Assembly: GCA_013298545.1 (NCBI GenBank) | Contig: JAAFIA010000003.1 | Coordinates: 48,847 to 112,846, forward strand | Length of the DNA: 64,000 nucleotides | Direction of reading: 5' to 3' | Source: Bacteroidota bacterium | Lineage (GTDB): Bacteria > Bacteroidota > Bacteroidia > Palsa-965 | Part shown: piece after piece, positions 36,409 to 45,650 of the stretch | Numbering within the stretch: the first letter of the stretch is position 1 | How the letters are laid out: every line of letters begins with the position of its first letter | The notes under the pieces: generated by a model | The model's database searches: none | The model's input: only the letters and a program-made list of their open reading frames with translations | What the model was told of the DNA's origin: nothing | Position numbers and translations under genes: made by a program

Positions 36409-37533
36409 TTAATAATTAATCACCTGCTCTTCGATGTCGGCAGGTACGGCGCGAAACTCATACTGCTGATTGCGCAATTGTGGTGTGAATCCTGCTTCGG
36501 CAATGGCTTCTTGAATGCCTTTGTATGTAAAACGATGTGGTGCTCCTGCGGCACTCACCACATTTTCTTCAATCATGATGGAGCCAAAATCATTTGCGCC
36601 AGCATGCAAGCACAATTGCGCCACTTCTTTGCCAACAGTGAGCCACGAAGCTTGAATATTTTCAATATTGGGAAGCATAATGCGACTTAATGCCAACATG
36701 CGGATGTATTCATCGCCCGAAACCGTATTCTTTACGCCTTTTACACGGCGCAGCAACGTTCCATCATCTTGAAATGGCCAAGGAATAAATGCTAAAAATC
36801 CTTTTGCATCAGCTGGCTTTTCGCTTTGTACTTGACGAATCCAAACTAGATGCTCAAATCGTTCGTAGATTGTTTCAATATGCCCAAACATCATGGTGGC
36901 CGAAGTGGTCAGGCGTTGGCGATGTGCGGCACGCATCACATCGAGCCATTCGCGGCCAGAACATTTCCCTTTCGAGATGAGGCGGCGCACACGGTCGTTG
37001 AGAATTTCAGCACCAGCGCCGGGAAGTGAATCTAGTCCCGAAGCTTTGAGCGCAGCGAGCACCTCATCATGTGTTGATCCTTCGAGTTTGGTGATGTGTG
37101 CCACTTCTGGCGGTCCAAGCGCATGCAATTTGAGATTGGGGTAAAGGCTTTTCAACTCACTAAAAAGCGACGTATAGTAGTTTAAGCCCAGATCGGGATG
37201 GTGGCCGCCTTGTAACAACAATTGTTCACCACCATACCGAAACGTTTCTTCGATTTTCTTCTTATAGGTAGGGATATCGGTGATATACGATTCTGCATGG
37301 CCCGGAATGCGGTAAAAGTTGCAAAATTTGCAATTCGCGGTACAAACATTTGTTGTATTCACATTGCGATCGATAATCCATGTTACAACATTATCTTTCT
37401 TTTTCTGCTTTCTGATCTCGTTTGCAACAAAAGCCAGATCGGCGGTTGCTGCATTTTCAAACAAGAAAACGCCTTCTTCAATTGAAAGAAATTCTAGATT
37501 TAATGCGCGTTTGAGAAGATCGCTAGTTACCAT
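36409..37533 (-). CDS. mqnC: Cyclic dehypoxanthinyl futalosine synthase (radical SAM)
   Basis: A 374-residue radical SAM enzyme of the futalosine route to menaquinone; it cyclises dehypoxanthine futalosine. The cluster-binding motif CTANCKFCNFYR (Cys at about 59, 63 and 66) is intact, followed by LLLQGGHHPDLG, ATMMFGHIET and FIPWPFQDDGT. The last residues match MqnC, not MqnE. Its presence suggests that the organism makes menaquinone by the futalosine pathway and not by the classical MenF-MenD pathway. It is monocistronic with a terminator just downstream. Confidence 0.93.
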   Translation of the reverse strand: MVTSDLLKRALNLEFLSIEEGVFLFENAATADLAFVANEIRKQKKKDNVVTWIIDRNVNTTNVCTANCKFCNFYRIPGHAESYITDIPTYKKKIEETFRYGGEQLLLQGGHHPDLGLNYYTSLFSELKSLYPNLKLHALGPPEVAHITKLEGSTHDEVLAALKASGLDSLPGAGAEILNDRVRRLISKGKCSGREWLDVMRAAHRQRLTTSATMMFGHIETIYERFEHLVWIRQVQSEKPADAKGFLAFIPWPFQDDGTLLRRVKGVKNTVSGDEYIRMLALSRIMLPNIENIQASWLTVGKEVAQLCLHAGANDFGSIMIEENVVSAAGAPHRFTYKGIQEAIAEAGFTPQLRNQQYEFRAVPADIEEQVINY

Positions 37534-37647
37534 AAATTTGAGTTCTAGATACTAAACCATTAACAAAAAGGAATTGTTCATTGGTAAAAATTCCTTACTC
37601 GTTTTATTTTTTTCTACTTTTATCGACTTCAAAATTAGGCAAAACCC

Positions 37648-39078
37648 ATGACAGCGCTACACCTTTCTGCATCAATTCCTGCATCAAGCTCTCTCATTCT
37701 GCTGTGCAGGAAAGACAGCAGTCTGCAACCCCACCTTTCAAAATCTGAAGAATCAGCCGCGCGTAAGGCTTTTGCTCAGGATCGAAAATCGATCTCTTTT
37801 CGTCAGGAAAACCGGTTGGTCTTTATTTTACTGCATGAAAACGGTCACACACCGTCTTCGCTCGAAAACATTCGAAAAGCAGGATCAGTCATTCTTACGC
37901 AGATCAACGAAGAGCATATTTCGCACATCGCTGTTACGGACTGTAACGATCAGCCTTCGCTTTTGCTTGCGCTTGTTGAGGGCTTGGCGCTAAGCAATTA
38001 TCAGTTTTTACGACACAAGAAGAATCCTGAAAAAGAACTCAACAGTCTTCGAAAAATCACCGTTGTTTCAAAGTCGATTGATCTTTCGGAAGTAAAACAA
38101 CTCGAAATTGTAAACGAATCGGTGTGCATTGCGCGCGATTTGGTCAATGAACCATTCAGCCACCTCAATTCGGTTCAACTGGCCAAGGCGTTTCAGCAAT
38201 TGGGGCGCGAGGCTGGATTTAAAGTCGATGTTTTTAGCAAAGCAAAAATTACAGCCTTGAAAATGGGGGGCTTGCTCTCCGTTAATCGTGGCAGCAAAAT
38301 ACCGCCAACGTTTACCATCATGGAATGGAAACCTGCGAAGGCGAAAAATAAAAAACCAATTGTGCTTGTTGGCAAAGGTGTCGTTTTTGATACGGGTGGG
38401 TATAATATCAAAGTGGGTACGGGCATGGAAACCATGAAGTGCGATATGGCCGGTGCGGCTGCGGTTGGCGCAACCATGTACGCCATTGCAAAAGCGAAAT
38501 TGCCTGTTCATGTCATTGGCCTAGTGCCAGCTACCGATAATTGCATCAATAGCGAAGCCTTTGTAGCAGGCGATGTCATTACCATGTACAATGGCCTTAC
38601 CGTAGAAGTCTTGAATACCGATGCAGAAGGACGCATGATTTTGGCCGATGCGCTGGCTTGGTCGGCTCAATACAAACCCGAATTGGTGATTGATTTGGCA
38701 ACGCTTACGGGTGCTGCTGCCGTTGCCATTGGCCCATACGGAATTGTGGCTATGGGCACTGCTTCTGAAGAAACAAAGTCATCGCTCGAACAAAGCGGAT
38801 TGCGTGTGCATGAGCGTTTGGCAGAATTTCCGTTCTGGGATGAATACGATGATCTGATTAAATCTGATGTTGCCGAAATCAAAAACATTGGCGGACCAGC
38901 TGCTGGTGCCATTACTGCCGGAAAATTTCTAGCGCATTTTGTTAAAACACCTTGGATGCACTTTGATATTGCTGGACCATCTTTCCTAACGGCTAAAGAT
39001 TCGTATCGCCCGAAAGGTGGCACGGGTGTTGGAGTACGTTTGTTGTTCGATTTCCTCAATCACTATCCATCGCCTTGA
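37648..39078 (+). CDS. pepA: Leucyl aminopeptidase (M17)
   Basis: A 476-residue cytosolic aminopeptidase with two metal ions. The C-terminal catalytic domain shows VGKGVVFDTGGYNIK (metal ligand Asp, catalytic Lys), MKCDMAGAAAV and NTDAEGRMILADAL (the family signature with catalytic Arg). The N-terminal 150 residues form the less conserved M17 domain. The next gene starts within its stop codon. Confidence 0.95.
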   Translation: MTALHLSASIPASSSLILLCRKDSSLQPHLSKSEESAARKAFAQDRKSISFRQENRLVFILLHENGHTPSSLENIRKAGSVILTQINEEHISHIAVTDCNDQPSLLLALVEGLALSNYQFLRHKKNPEKELNSLRKITVVSKSIDLSEVKQLEIVNESVCIARDLVNEPFSHLNSVQLAKAFQQLGREAGFKVDVFSKAKITALKMGGLLSVNRGSKIPPTFTIMEWKPAKAKNKKPIVLVGKGVVFDTGGYNIKVGTGMETMKCDMAGAAAVGATMYAIAKAKLPVHVIGLVPATDNCINSEAFVAGDVITMYNGLTVEVLNTDAEGRMILADALAWSAQYKPELVIDLATLTGAAAVAIGPYGIVAMGTASEETKSSLEQSGLRVHERLAEFPFWDEYDDLIKSDVAEIKNIGGPAAGAITAGKFLAHFVKTPWMHFDIAGPSFLTAKDSYRPKGGTGVGVRLLFDFLNHYPSP

Positions 39079-40271
39079 AAAAACACCTTGCGCAATACAA
39101 CCGTTTAATGTTCCGGAAGGTATATCCGCGAACGGTATATGCGTTTCGTTTGCCAATCGGAATTTTTCTTCTCTTCTTGATTTTTCTTTTGTCGGCATCT
39201 CCTGCCGAAAAAAAATTGCGTCTTTTAATTGCCGATCACGATGCACAAGCGGCGCAATCGCACTTACAGCACCTTACTTCTTACACCTTTGTAAATGGCG
39301 TTGTTGGCCCAAAACAAACACTCGTATCGGTGCTCACACAAAAACCCGGACAAAAAGGATCGTTCATTCGGCTTGATCTTGGTGTCAATCAGATTTACCG
39401 CAAACGGTGGGTCATTACGGGAATTGGCAATGTCATTGACCTCGAATTGAAGCGCGTTGTACTCGATCAAAAAGATCGGTATGTGCGCGCGTCGGGCGAC
39501 AGCCTTATCTTTTTCACAAACGATATTTTTCGTGGGAAATATTATTCGGTTTTCGATTTGAAAACCACGACTTACCAACAAATCTATGACCCTGCCTATC
39601 GCGCACTACCGGGCAAAGATGTGGAAACAGATTGTACGCTTAAGAATTACAAAATTTACCATTATCCCGTTGCTGCGCCCAAAATTGAGTTGGTGAAAGA
39701 TGCTGGCTATGGCGAAGATGTTTCGCTGATTGCTGGTGCAAAACCGCAATGCCCAATTTATTGGATTGATGACGATCGTTTTATTTATCCCAATTATTCC
39801 GCAGCACGCGATTTTGTTACGTTGATGCTGGTTCGTGTGAGTACCAAACAAAGCGAAAAACTTGGTGTCATTGATCAACTTCCGGCTAACAAAAGTTTAT
39901 CGCGCTTTTACACCGATGCAGAAGGTGGACTAGTTTATGTGTGTTCGCGCGGACACGTACGTGTGGATGCGCAACGAAAAAAAGTAGAAATGTTGAATGA
40001 GCTTCCCGTTGGGAATGGATTTACAATTGCCTTAAACAGCACGAATCCGAAAGGACGCGAAATAAAACACGAGGGCAAACCAATTGGAACGTATTTTTGT
40101 GATCCAGAACAAGCACGAACGGCCCCAGGATGCATTGCGTTTCCGTTTGAAATGGTTTTTGAAAATGATCATTTTATTCAAGGTGCGGCTGTTTGGACAA
40201 GCGATTCTGGAAAATGGAAAACACTTTCCGACAGCGATATTGCATCGGTTGTTGGTTGGATAGAAGACTAA
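39075..40271 (+). CDS. Hypothetical membrane-anchored protein downstream of pepA (398 or 387 aa)
   Basis: The family is not recognised. One hydrophobic segment near the N-terminus (LPIGIFLLFLIFLLSA) serves as an anchor or signal, followed by a soluble exported domain rich in beta strands (SFIRLDLGVNQIYRKRW, FRGKYYSVFDLKTTTY, PNYSAARDFVTLMLVRVSTK), which could be a small beta-propeller. The frame can begin at TTG 39075, overlapping the pepA stop (TTGA), or at ATG 39108; the coupling favours the first, the codon the second. pdxA follows after 4 nt. Confidence 0.7.
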   Translation: MKKHLAQYNRLMFRKVYPRTVYAFRLPIGIFLLFLIFLLSASPAEKKLRLLIADHDAQAAQSHLQHLTSYTFVNGVVGPKQTLVSVLTQKPGQKGSFIRLDLGVNQIYRKRWVITGIGNVIDLELKRVVLDQKDRYVRASGDSLIFFTNDIFRGKYYSVFDLKTTTYQQIYDPAYRALPGKDVETDCTLKNYKIYHYPVAAPKIELVKDAGYGEDVSLIAGAKPQCPIYWIDDDRFIYPNYSAARDFVTLMLVRVSTKQSEKLGVIDQLPANKSLSRFYTDAEGGLVYVCSRGHVRVDAQRKKVEMLNELPVGNGFTIALNSTNPKGREIKHEGKPIGTYFCDPEQARTAPGCIAFPFEMVFENDHFIQGAAVWTSDSGKWKTLSDSDIASVVGWIED

Positions 40272-40275
40272 ACTT

Positions 40276-41340
40276 ATGAGCGATCAAAAAATACGTGTAG
40301 GCATTTCGCAAGGCGATATCAATGGTATTGGGCTGGAAGTAATTCTCAAAACTTTTGCAGAACCCATGATGCTTGAAGTTTGTACTCCGGTTTTATTCGG
40401 GTCGTCAAAAACGCTGGCCATACATCGCAAAGCATGTGGCCTTGATGATTTTCAAGCGCATCTCTTACGCGAAAATGAACCCTTAAACGTCAAACGCTTC
40501 AATCTTTTTTCTTGCTACGACGATGATCCGCAAGTAGAATTTGGCAAAGCCAATGCAGCTGCAGGAAAATACGCCTTGCGTTCGCTCGAATCGGCTTGCG
40601 ATGCTTTAAAAAACAACCTCGTCGATGTGCTCGTTACTGCTCCAATCGACAAACACACGATTCAGTCCGACACGTTTGTGTTCCCTGGGCATACAGAGTT
40701 TTTGCAGGCACGTTTTGGGCAAAGCGAATCGCTCATGTTATTGGTGCACGATAAGTTGCGTGTTGGTTTAGTAACTGGACATATTCCAATCAGCCAAGTT
40801 GCACAAGCCATTACCGCCGAAAAAATTCAAGCAAAAGTCCGGCTCATACACAAATCGCTCGTTGAGGATTTTGGCATTCGTCGCCCACGCATTGCAGTAC
40901 TAAGCCTCAATCCACATGCCGGCGATAACGGAACCATTGGCAACGAAGATCAAACCATCATTGCTCCCGCCCTGCAAATATTTCAAGAAGGACAGATTTT
41001 GGCTTTTGGCCCCTACCCTGCCGATGGATTTTTTGGCTCGGGTGCATGGCAAAATTTCGATGGTGTTATTGCCATGTATCACGATCAAGGACTTGCTCCA
41101 TTTAAAACCGTTGCCTTTCATGGCGGCGTGAATTTTACCGCCGGACTTCCAATTATTCGCACTTCGCCCGATCATGGAACGGCGTATGATATTGCCGGAA
41201 AAAACAAAGCCGACGAAAGTTCATTCCGCGAAGCTGTGTATATGGCCATTGATACTTTCCGCCGCCGCAAGGGTTGGTTTGAAGCTACTGCTAATCCCTT
41301 GAAATTTTCACCCAATAAAAATCGGGAACGCTTTTCCTAG
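40276..41340 (+). CDS. pdxA: 4-hydroxythreonine-4-phosphate dehydrogenase
   Basis: A 354-residue NAD-dependent enzyme of pyridoxal phosphate synthesis. It begins RVGISQGDINGIGLEV and carries the metal and substrate motifs FPGHTEFL, SLNPHAGDNGTIGNED, AMYHDQGLAPFK and RTSPDHGTAYDIAGK. The length is normal. It starts 4 nt after the hypothetical gene, so pepA, that gene and pdxA probably form one operon. Confidence 0.95.
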   Translation: MSDQKIRVGISQGDINGIGLEVILKTFAEPMMLEVCTPVLFGSSKTLAIHRKACGLDDFQAHLLRENEPLNVKRFNLFSCYDDDPQVEFGKANAAAGKYALRSLESACDALKNNLVDVLVTAPIDKHTIQSDTFVFPGHTEFLQARFGQSESLMLLVHDKLRVGLVTGHIPISQVAQAITAEKIQAKVRLIHKSLVEDFGIRRPRIAVLSLNPHAGDNGTIGNEDQTIIAPALQIFQEGQILAFGPYPADGFFGSGAWQNFDGVIAMYHDQGLAPFKTVAFHGGVNFTAGLPIIRTSPDHGTAYDIAGKNKADESSFREAVYMAIDTFRRRKGWFEATANPLKFSPNKNRERFS

Positions 41341-41370
41341 GTTTAACAAATAAACAAACCCTACTTGTTT

Positions 41371-42102
41371 ATGAAAAAAATAGCACTCCTCTTTTCTTTG
41401 CTCCTTGCTAATCTGCTCGTTGCACAGGATAAAGAAGTTGGAATTGGTCTCTCATTAAACTACGGCCCTGGAAATCCGAAAGAATTTAATCGAGCGATGG
41501 ACTCGCTCAATGCAGGTGCACCGTGGCTTTCAAAAAAATTTGGCCAAATCAATACCTACCATGGTTGGGGCTTACACGCGTTTGTCCGCACCGAATCCAT
41601 CTTCGAGTACGGCCTCACATTTGATCGGATGTATGGTGATATTATGCACGCACAAGGCAGCGACTCGGCCATGACCAATAATGTTAATTACAATTGGTGG
41701 ATTCGTCATCGCTTGTCAAATTTTTCGGTGCGCGGTGGCATTGCGCCCTTCCATTGGTTGTCGTTTGGTATCAACTACGGAATCGCTTATTCAACTACGC
41801 AAAGTAAAAAGCTCACAACAAGTCAGGAAGTCAAATTTTTTGACTGGATGTTTGCGCGTTTGCATCAGAATAAAAGAGATAACCGCATGTTGTTGGGTTC
41901 ATATATCAATTTCCATTTGCATAAAGAAGGTGGTGATTTTGGTCTTGATATTCAGCCTTATTACAATTTAGTGATTGGGAAAGCTGAATTTTTAGATTTT
42001 CTTGACAAAGAAACACTTGCTCCCAATAAATCGCTTCCTACAAAAACCAGCTACAGTAATTTTGGCGTTCGTGTAGTTTTCTTTGGAAATTTGGATGATT
42101 AA
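41371..42102 (+). CDS. Hypothetical exported protein, probable outer-membrane barrel (243 aa)
   Basis: A signal peptide (1-17, LLLANLLVAQ) is followed by alternating amphipathic strands (RTESIFEYGLTFDRMYG, NYNWWIRHRLSNFSVRGG, LLGSYINFHLHKEGGDFGLD) and a final NFGVRVVFFG strand. This looks like a small beta-barrel outer-membrane protein, but the family is not recognised. The ATG at 41371 is used because it opens directly on the signal peptide. Confidence 0.7.
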   Translation: MKKIALLFSLLLANLLVAQDKEVGIGLSLNYGPGNPKEFNRAMDSLNAGAPWLSKKFGQINTYHGWGLHAFVRTESIFEYGLTFDRMYGDIMHAQGSDSAMTNNVNYNWWIRHRLSNFSVRGGIAPFHWLSFGINYGIAYSTTQSKKLTTSQEVKFFDWMFARLHQNKRDNRMLLGSYINFHLHKEGGDFGLDIQPYYNLVIGKAEFLDFLDKETLAPNKSLPTKTSYSNFGVRVVFFGNLDD

Positions 42103-42218
42103 ACTATTCTTGTTCAATCCCGATGGGGAACTGAAACAAGTCTTTTTCCTGATAAAAACGCATTTTCATCCCCCTTTTTCGCTTTTTTGTCGGAAAAGCG
42201 CATTTTCCGTGCAAATTT

Positions 42219-42251
42219 TTTGTTGATATCCTGTTAATTTGTGTACTTTTG
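42219..42251 (+). promoter_or_regulatory. Promoter of the DUF177-rpmF-plsX-fabH cluster
   Basis: TTTG at 42219-42222, a 21-nt spacer and TACTTTTG at 42244-42251. A Shine-Dalgarno-like AAGGAGG at about 42265-42271 follows, unusual for Bacteroidota and 5 nt before the ATG. Confidence 0.65.
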
Positions 42252-42276
42252 CCACCCTTCCGAAAAGGAGGCTGTT

Positions 42277-42825
42277 ATGAAACTGAGCCACGAACACATC
42301 ATTCCGTTTTCCGGTCTCAAAGACGGCAGTCACGAATACGACCTCGCATTGACCGATACGTTCTTTGAAGCGATCGACTATTCAGAAGTTCGGAAAGGAC
42401 AGGTAGCGGTTCATTTAACCCTGCAAAAACGCCCAGAAATGCTCGTACTCGAGATTGAACTCGATGGTACTGTAGAACTGGAATGCGACCGTTGCAGCGA
42501 AATGTACCAACAAGCCATCAGCGCCGAACGCAAACTCGTTGTCAACCTCAACGAAGATCAGTTTAGCGATGAAGACGACCTGATGACACTTCCGGCCTCA
42601 ACACATGAGCTTGATTTGCGTCATTACCTGTATGAGTATGTGATGTTGGCCTTGCCTTCCCGCAGAGTCCACCCCGAAGATCCGGGTGAACCAAACGGTT
42701 GCGATCCAGTCATCATTCAAAAACTCGAAGAACTCGCTGCCCAACCCGAAACACCTGATGTTCAAGACGACCTTTCAGACGACCCGCGTTGGCAAGCACT
42801 AAAAAATATTAAATTCGATCAGTAA
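42277..42825 (+). CDS. DUF177 domain-containing protein (YceD-like)
   Basis: A 182-residue YceD/DUF177 protein. It holds the conserved VELECDRCSEMYQQ (paired Cys) and a C-terminal LSDDPRWQALKNIKF, typical of the family that sits upstream of rpmF in most bacteria. It is linked to 23S rRNA accumulation in some species. The ATG at 42277 is supported by the strong AAGGAGG site just upstream. rpmF follows after 29 nt. Confidence 0.9.
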   Translation: MKLSHEHIIPFSGLKDGSHEYDLALTDTFFEAIDYSEVRKGQVAVHLTLQKRPEMLVLEIELDGTVELECDRCSEMYQQAISAERKLVVNLNEDQFSDEDDLMTLPASTHELDLRHYLYEYVMLALPSRRVHPEDPGEPNGCDPVIIQKLEELAAQPETPDVQDDLSDDPRWQALKNIKFDQ

Positions 42826-42854
42826 AATACAACACAATTCAATAACACAGTACC

Positions 42855-43040
42855 ATGCCTAATCCAAAGAAACGTCACTCGAAAAGCCGCCGCGACAAGC
42901 GCCGCACACACTACAAGGCCGAAACTCCTAACGTAGTTACTTGCTCTGTTACAGGCGAAGCTCACCTCTGGCACCGTGCTTACTGGCACGAAGGAGCGCT
43001 CTACTACAAGGGCCGTGTGATTATCGAACCAAAAAACTAA
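42855..43040 (+). CDS. rpmF: 50S ribosomal protein L32
   Basis: A 61-residue L32. It opens with [20 protein letters not shown], the typical basic start. The usual zinc-binding Cys pairs are reduced to a single Cys ([13 protein letters not shown]), so it belongs to the zinc-free type. Gene order DUF177-rpmF-plsX-fabH supports the call. Confidence 0.95.
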   Translation: MPNPKKRHSKSRRDKRRTHYKAETPNVVTCSVTGEAHLWHRAYWHEGALYYKGRVIIEPKN

Positions 43041-43055
43041 GCCCCGTATCTTCGG

Positions 43056-43991
43056 ATGAAGATCGGAATCGACATCCTCGGCGGTGATTATGCACCTGAA
43101 GCTACGCTTTCGGGAGCTATTCTCGCACACGGTGTGCTGCCCGCATCCATCAGTTTAGTGCTGATCGGTGACGAGCAGCAAATTCGTGCTGCCTGTCAGC
43201 AACATAACTTCGATCCTGCACAATTCGAAATTGTTCACGCGACCGAAGTTATCGGCATGGGCGAACACCCCGTCAAAGCCTTTTCCCAAAAACCAAACTC
43301 AACCATTTCTACGGGTTTCCGCCTGCTGAAAGAAGGAAAAATTGATGCTTTCGCCAGCTGTGGAAACACAGGTGCGATGCTCGTTGGGTCCATGTACACC
43401 GTGAAATCAATTCCCGGTGTTATTCGTCCTTGTATTACTACGGTTCTTCCCAAAGAAGAAGGCGGATTCAACCTCATGCTCGATGTGGGTAGCAATGCCG
43501 ATTGTAAGCCCGATGTCTTGTATCAGTTTGGCATTTTAGGAAAGTTATATGCCGAGCATGTATTCAAAATTGAAAATCCGAAAGTTGGTCTGTTAAATAT
43601 TGGCGAAGAAGCCGAAAAAGGCAATCTTGTTACACAGGCCACACATACGTTGATGAAAGATTCGCGCGATTTTAATTTTGTGGGCAATGTCGAAGGACGA
43701 GATATTTTCTCAGATAAAGCCGATGTCATTGTTTGCGAAGGCTTTACAGGCAATGTGGTTTTGAAAGCAGCCGAAGCATTCTATACCGTATTCAAGCGCC
43801 GCCAAATCAAAGATGCGTATTTGGATCGATTTAATTACGAGATTTACGGCGGAACGCCTATTTTAGGCATCAATTCTACCGTAATGATTGGCCACGGAAT
43901 TTCGAGTCCAGAAGCCATTAAAAATATGATTCTCCTTACACGCGACGTGGTGAATGCCCGCCTGCCTGAAAAAATTAAACAAGCATTCTAA
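43056..43991 (+). CDS. plsX: Phosphate acyltransferase PlsX
   Basis: A 311-residue soluble enzyme that makes acyl-phosphate from acyl-ACP for phospholipid synthesis. It begins KIGIDILGGDYAPEATLSGA (GGD motif), with ASCGNTGAML, LLNIGEEAEKGN and DVIVCEGFTGNVVLK as expected. It is placed between rpmF and fabH with gaps of 15 and 3 nt. Confidence 0.96.
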   Translation: MKIGIDILGGDYAPEATLSGAILAHGVLPASISLVLIGDEQQIRAACQQHNFDPAQFEIVHATEVIGMGEHPVKAFSQKPNSTISTGFRLLKEGKIDAFASCGNTGAMLVGSMYTVKSIPGVIRPCITTVLPKEEGGFNLMLDVGSNADCKPDVLYQFGILGKLYAEHVFKIENPKVGLLNIGEEAEKGNLVTQATHTLMKDSRDFNFVGNVEGRDIFSDKADVIVCEGFTGNVVLKAAEAFYTVFKRRQIKDAYLDRFNYEIYGGTPILGINSTVMIGHGISSPEAIKNMILLTRDVVNARLPEKIKQAF

Positions 43992-43994
43992 GCT

Positions 43995-44993
43995 ATGACA
44001 AAAATCCGAGCAGCAATTACAGGTGTGGGCGGTTGGTTGCCCGAAACCGTTCTGAGTAATGCAGACCTCGAAAAGATGGTGGATACCACCGACGAGTGGA
44101 TTTTGTCGCGAACCGGAATTAAAGAACGTAGAATTTTAAAAGGTGTCGATCAAGGTGTTTCTGTGCTTGGCGAAAATGCTTGCAAAGATTTACTCACAAA
44201 AAAAGGAATCGACCCGCTCGAAATCGATCTCGTTATTTTTGCAACCGTTACACCCGACCATCAATTTCCATCCAGCGCCAATTTGGTTTGCGATCGCTTA
44301 GGCATGAAAAATGCTTGGGGCTTTGATCTCTCTGCGGCTTGCTCTGGATTTTTATTTGCACTCTCTACGGGTACTCAATTTATTGAGACCGGTCTTTATA
44401 AAAAAGTAATTATCATTGGTGCCGATAAAATGTCGGCCATCATTGATTATTCCGATCGTACAACCTGCGTCATTTTTGGCGATGGCGGTGGTGCGGTTTT
44501 ATTAGAACCCACAACCGAAGACATTGGTGTTATGGATTTTCTGCTGCACACCGATGGCTCAGGCGTAAATTACCTCAACCTTCCTGCTGGTGGATCGAAA
44601 CGTCCGCCTTCTCATGCAACAGTTGATGCTAAACAGCATTTTGTTCATCAAGAAGGACAGGCCGTTTACAAACATGCTGTGGTAAACATGGCTGAAGTCT
44701 CGGCCCGCATCATGGAAAAAAATAACCTTTCTTCCGATGATGTTACTTGGCTCGTTCCACATCAAGCCAACAAACGTATTGTCGATGCAACTGCAAGCCG
44801 CATGGGATTGCCCGAAGAAAAAGTCATGATGAACATTGAACGTTATGGCAATACAACCGCAGGAACACTTCCTTTGTTGTTGTGGGATTACGAAAAGCAA
44901 TTGAAAAAAGGTGACACCCTAATTTTTTCTGCCTTTGGTGGTGGATTTACTTGGGGAGCCATCTATGTTAAATGGGCCTACAATGGTCAATAA
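43995..44993 (+). CDS. fabH: 3-oxoacyl-ACP synthase III
   Basis: A 332-residue ketosynthase III that starts fatty acid chains from acyl-CoA and malonyl-ACP. The Cys-His-Asn triad is present: AACSGFLFAL (Cys near 115), WLVPHQANKRI (His) and RYGNTTAGTLPL (Asn). TTDEWILSRTGIKERR is the usual N-terminal marker. It lies 3 nt after plsX. Confidence 0.96.
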   Translation: MTKIRAAITGVGGWLPETVLSNADLEKMVDTTDEWILSRTGIKERRILKGVDQGVSVLGENACKDLLTKKGIDPLEIDLVIFATVTPDHQFPSSANLVCDRLGMKNAWGFDLSAACSGFLFALSTGTQFIETGLYKKVIIIGADKMSAIIDYSDRTTCVIFGDGGGAVLLEPTTEDIGVMDFLLHTDGSGVNYLNLPAGGSKRPPSHATVDAKQHFVHQEGQAVYKHAVVNMAEVSARIMEKNNLSSDDVTWLVPHQANKRIVDATASRMGLPEEKVMMNIERYGNTTAGTLPLLLWDYEKQLKKGDTLIFSAFGGGFTWGAIYVKWAYNGQ

Positions 44994-45048
44994 GTAAATT
45001 TTAATTCGTCCGGCATAATCCGGTTTATTTTAACAAAACGCACAAGCG

Positions 45049-45537
45049 ATGAAACTGAACGAAATCCAAGACCTGATCAAATTCGTAGCCAAATCTGGCG
45101 TAAGCGAAGTAGAACTGGAAACGAAGGATGTAAAAATTGTCATCAAGACTCAAAGCAGCAAATCACGCACCGATACTCCGGTGATGATGCAAGCAGCACC
45201 GGTTATGCAAGCACCTGTTGCACAACAAATCGTTGCAACTCCTGCCGCTGAAACAAAAGCTCCTGAAACGGCAAAACCTGCTGCTGAATCAGCAAACCTG
45301 ATCACCGTAAAATCGCCGATGATTGGAACGTTTTATCGCTCATCAGGACCAGACAAGCCTTTGTTTGTGAATGTTGGCGACGAAATCAAACCCGGCAAAG
45401 TCGTTTGCATCATTGAAGCCATGAAACTCTTCAACGAAATCGAATCTGACATTGCAGGCCGTATCGTAAAAATACTTGTTGACGATGCGTCTCCGGTAGA
45501 ATACGATCAACCACTTTTCTTGGTCGAGCCAGCTTAA
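45049..45537 (+). CDS. accB: Acetyl-CoA carboxylase biotin carboxyl carrier protein
   Basis: A 162-residue BCCP. The N-terminal helix MKLNEIQDLIKFVAKSG is followed by an Ala/Pro-rich linker (about 45-85) and a biotinyl domain with the EAMKLFNEIE biotinylation motif (Lys at about 126). accC lies 113 nt downstream past a small hairpin. Confidence 0.96.
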   Translation: MKLNEIQDLIKFVAKSGVSEVELETKDVKIVIKTQSSKSRTDTPVMMQAAPVMQAPVAQQIVATPAAETKAPETAKPAAESANLITVKSPMIGTFYRSSGPDKPLFVNVGDEIKPGKVVCIIEAMKLFNEIESDIAGRIVKILVDDASPVEYDQPLFLVEPA

Positions 45538-45555
45538 TACCATTCATCCATACAT

Positions 45556-45584
45556 ACAGGGTCTGTTTTTCAGGCCCTGTTTTG
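45556..45584 (+). terminator. Hairpin between accB and accC (weak terminator or attenuator)
   Basis: A 10-bp stem ACAGGGTCTG / CAGGCCCTGT (45556-45565 with 45571-45580), one G-T pair, TTTTT loop, then TTTG. The T tail is short, so partial read-through into accC is plausible. Confidence 0.6.
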
Positions 45585-45650
45585 TTGCACGGTCCATGAA
45601 CATATTCGCCAAAAGGCGTGTTTTTACATTGACACAACACCTATTTCGTT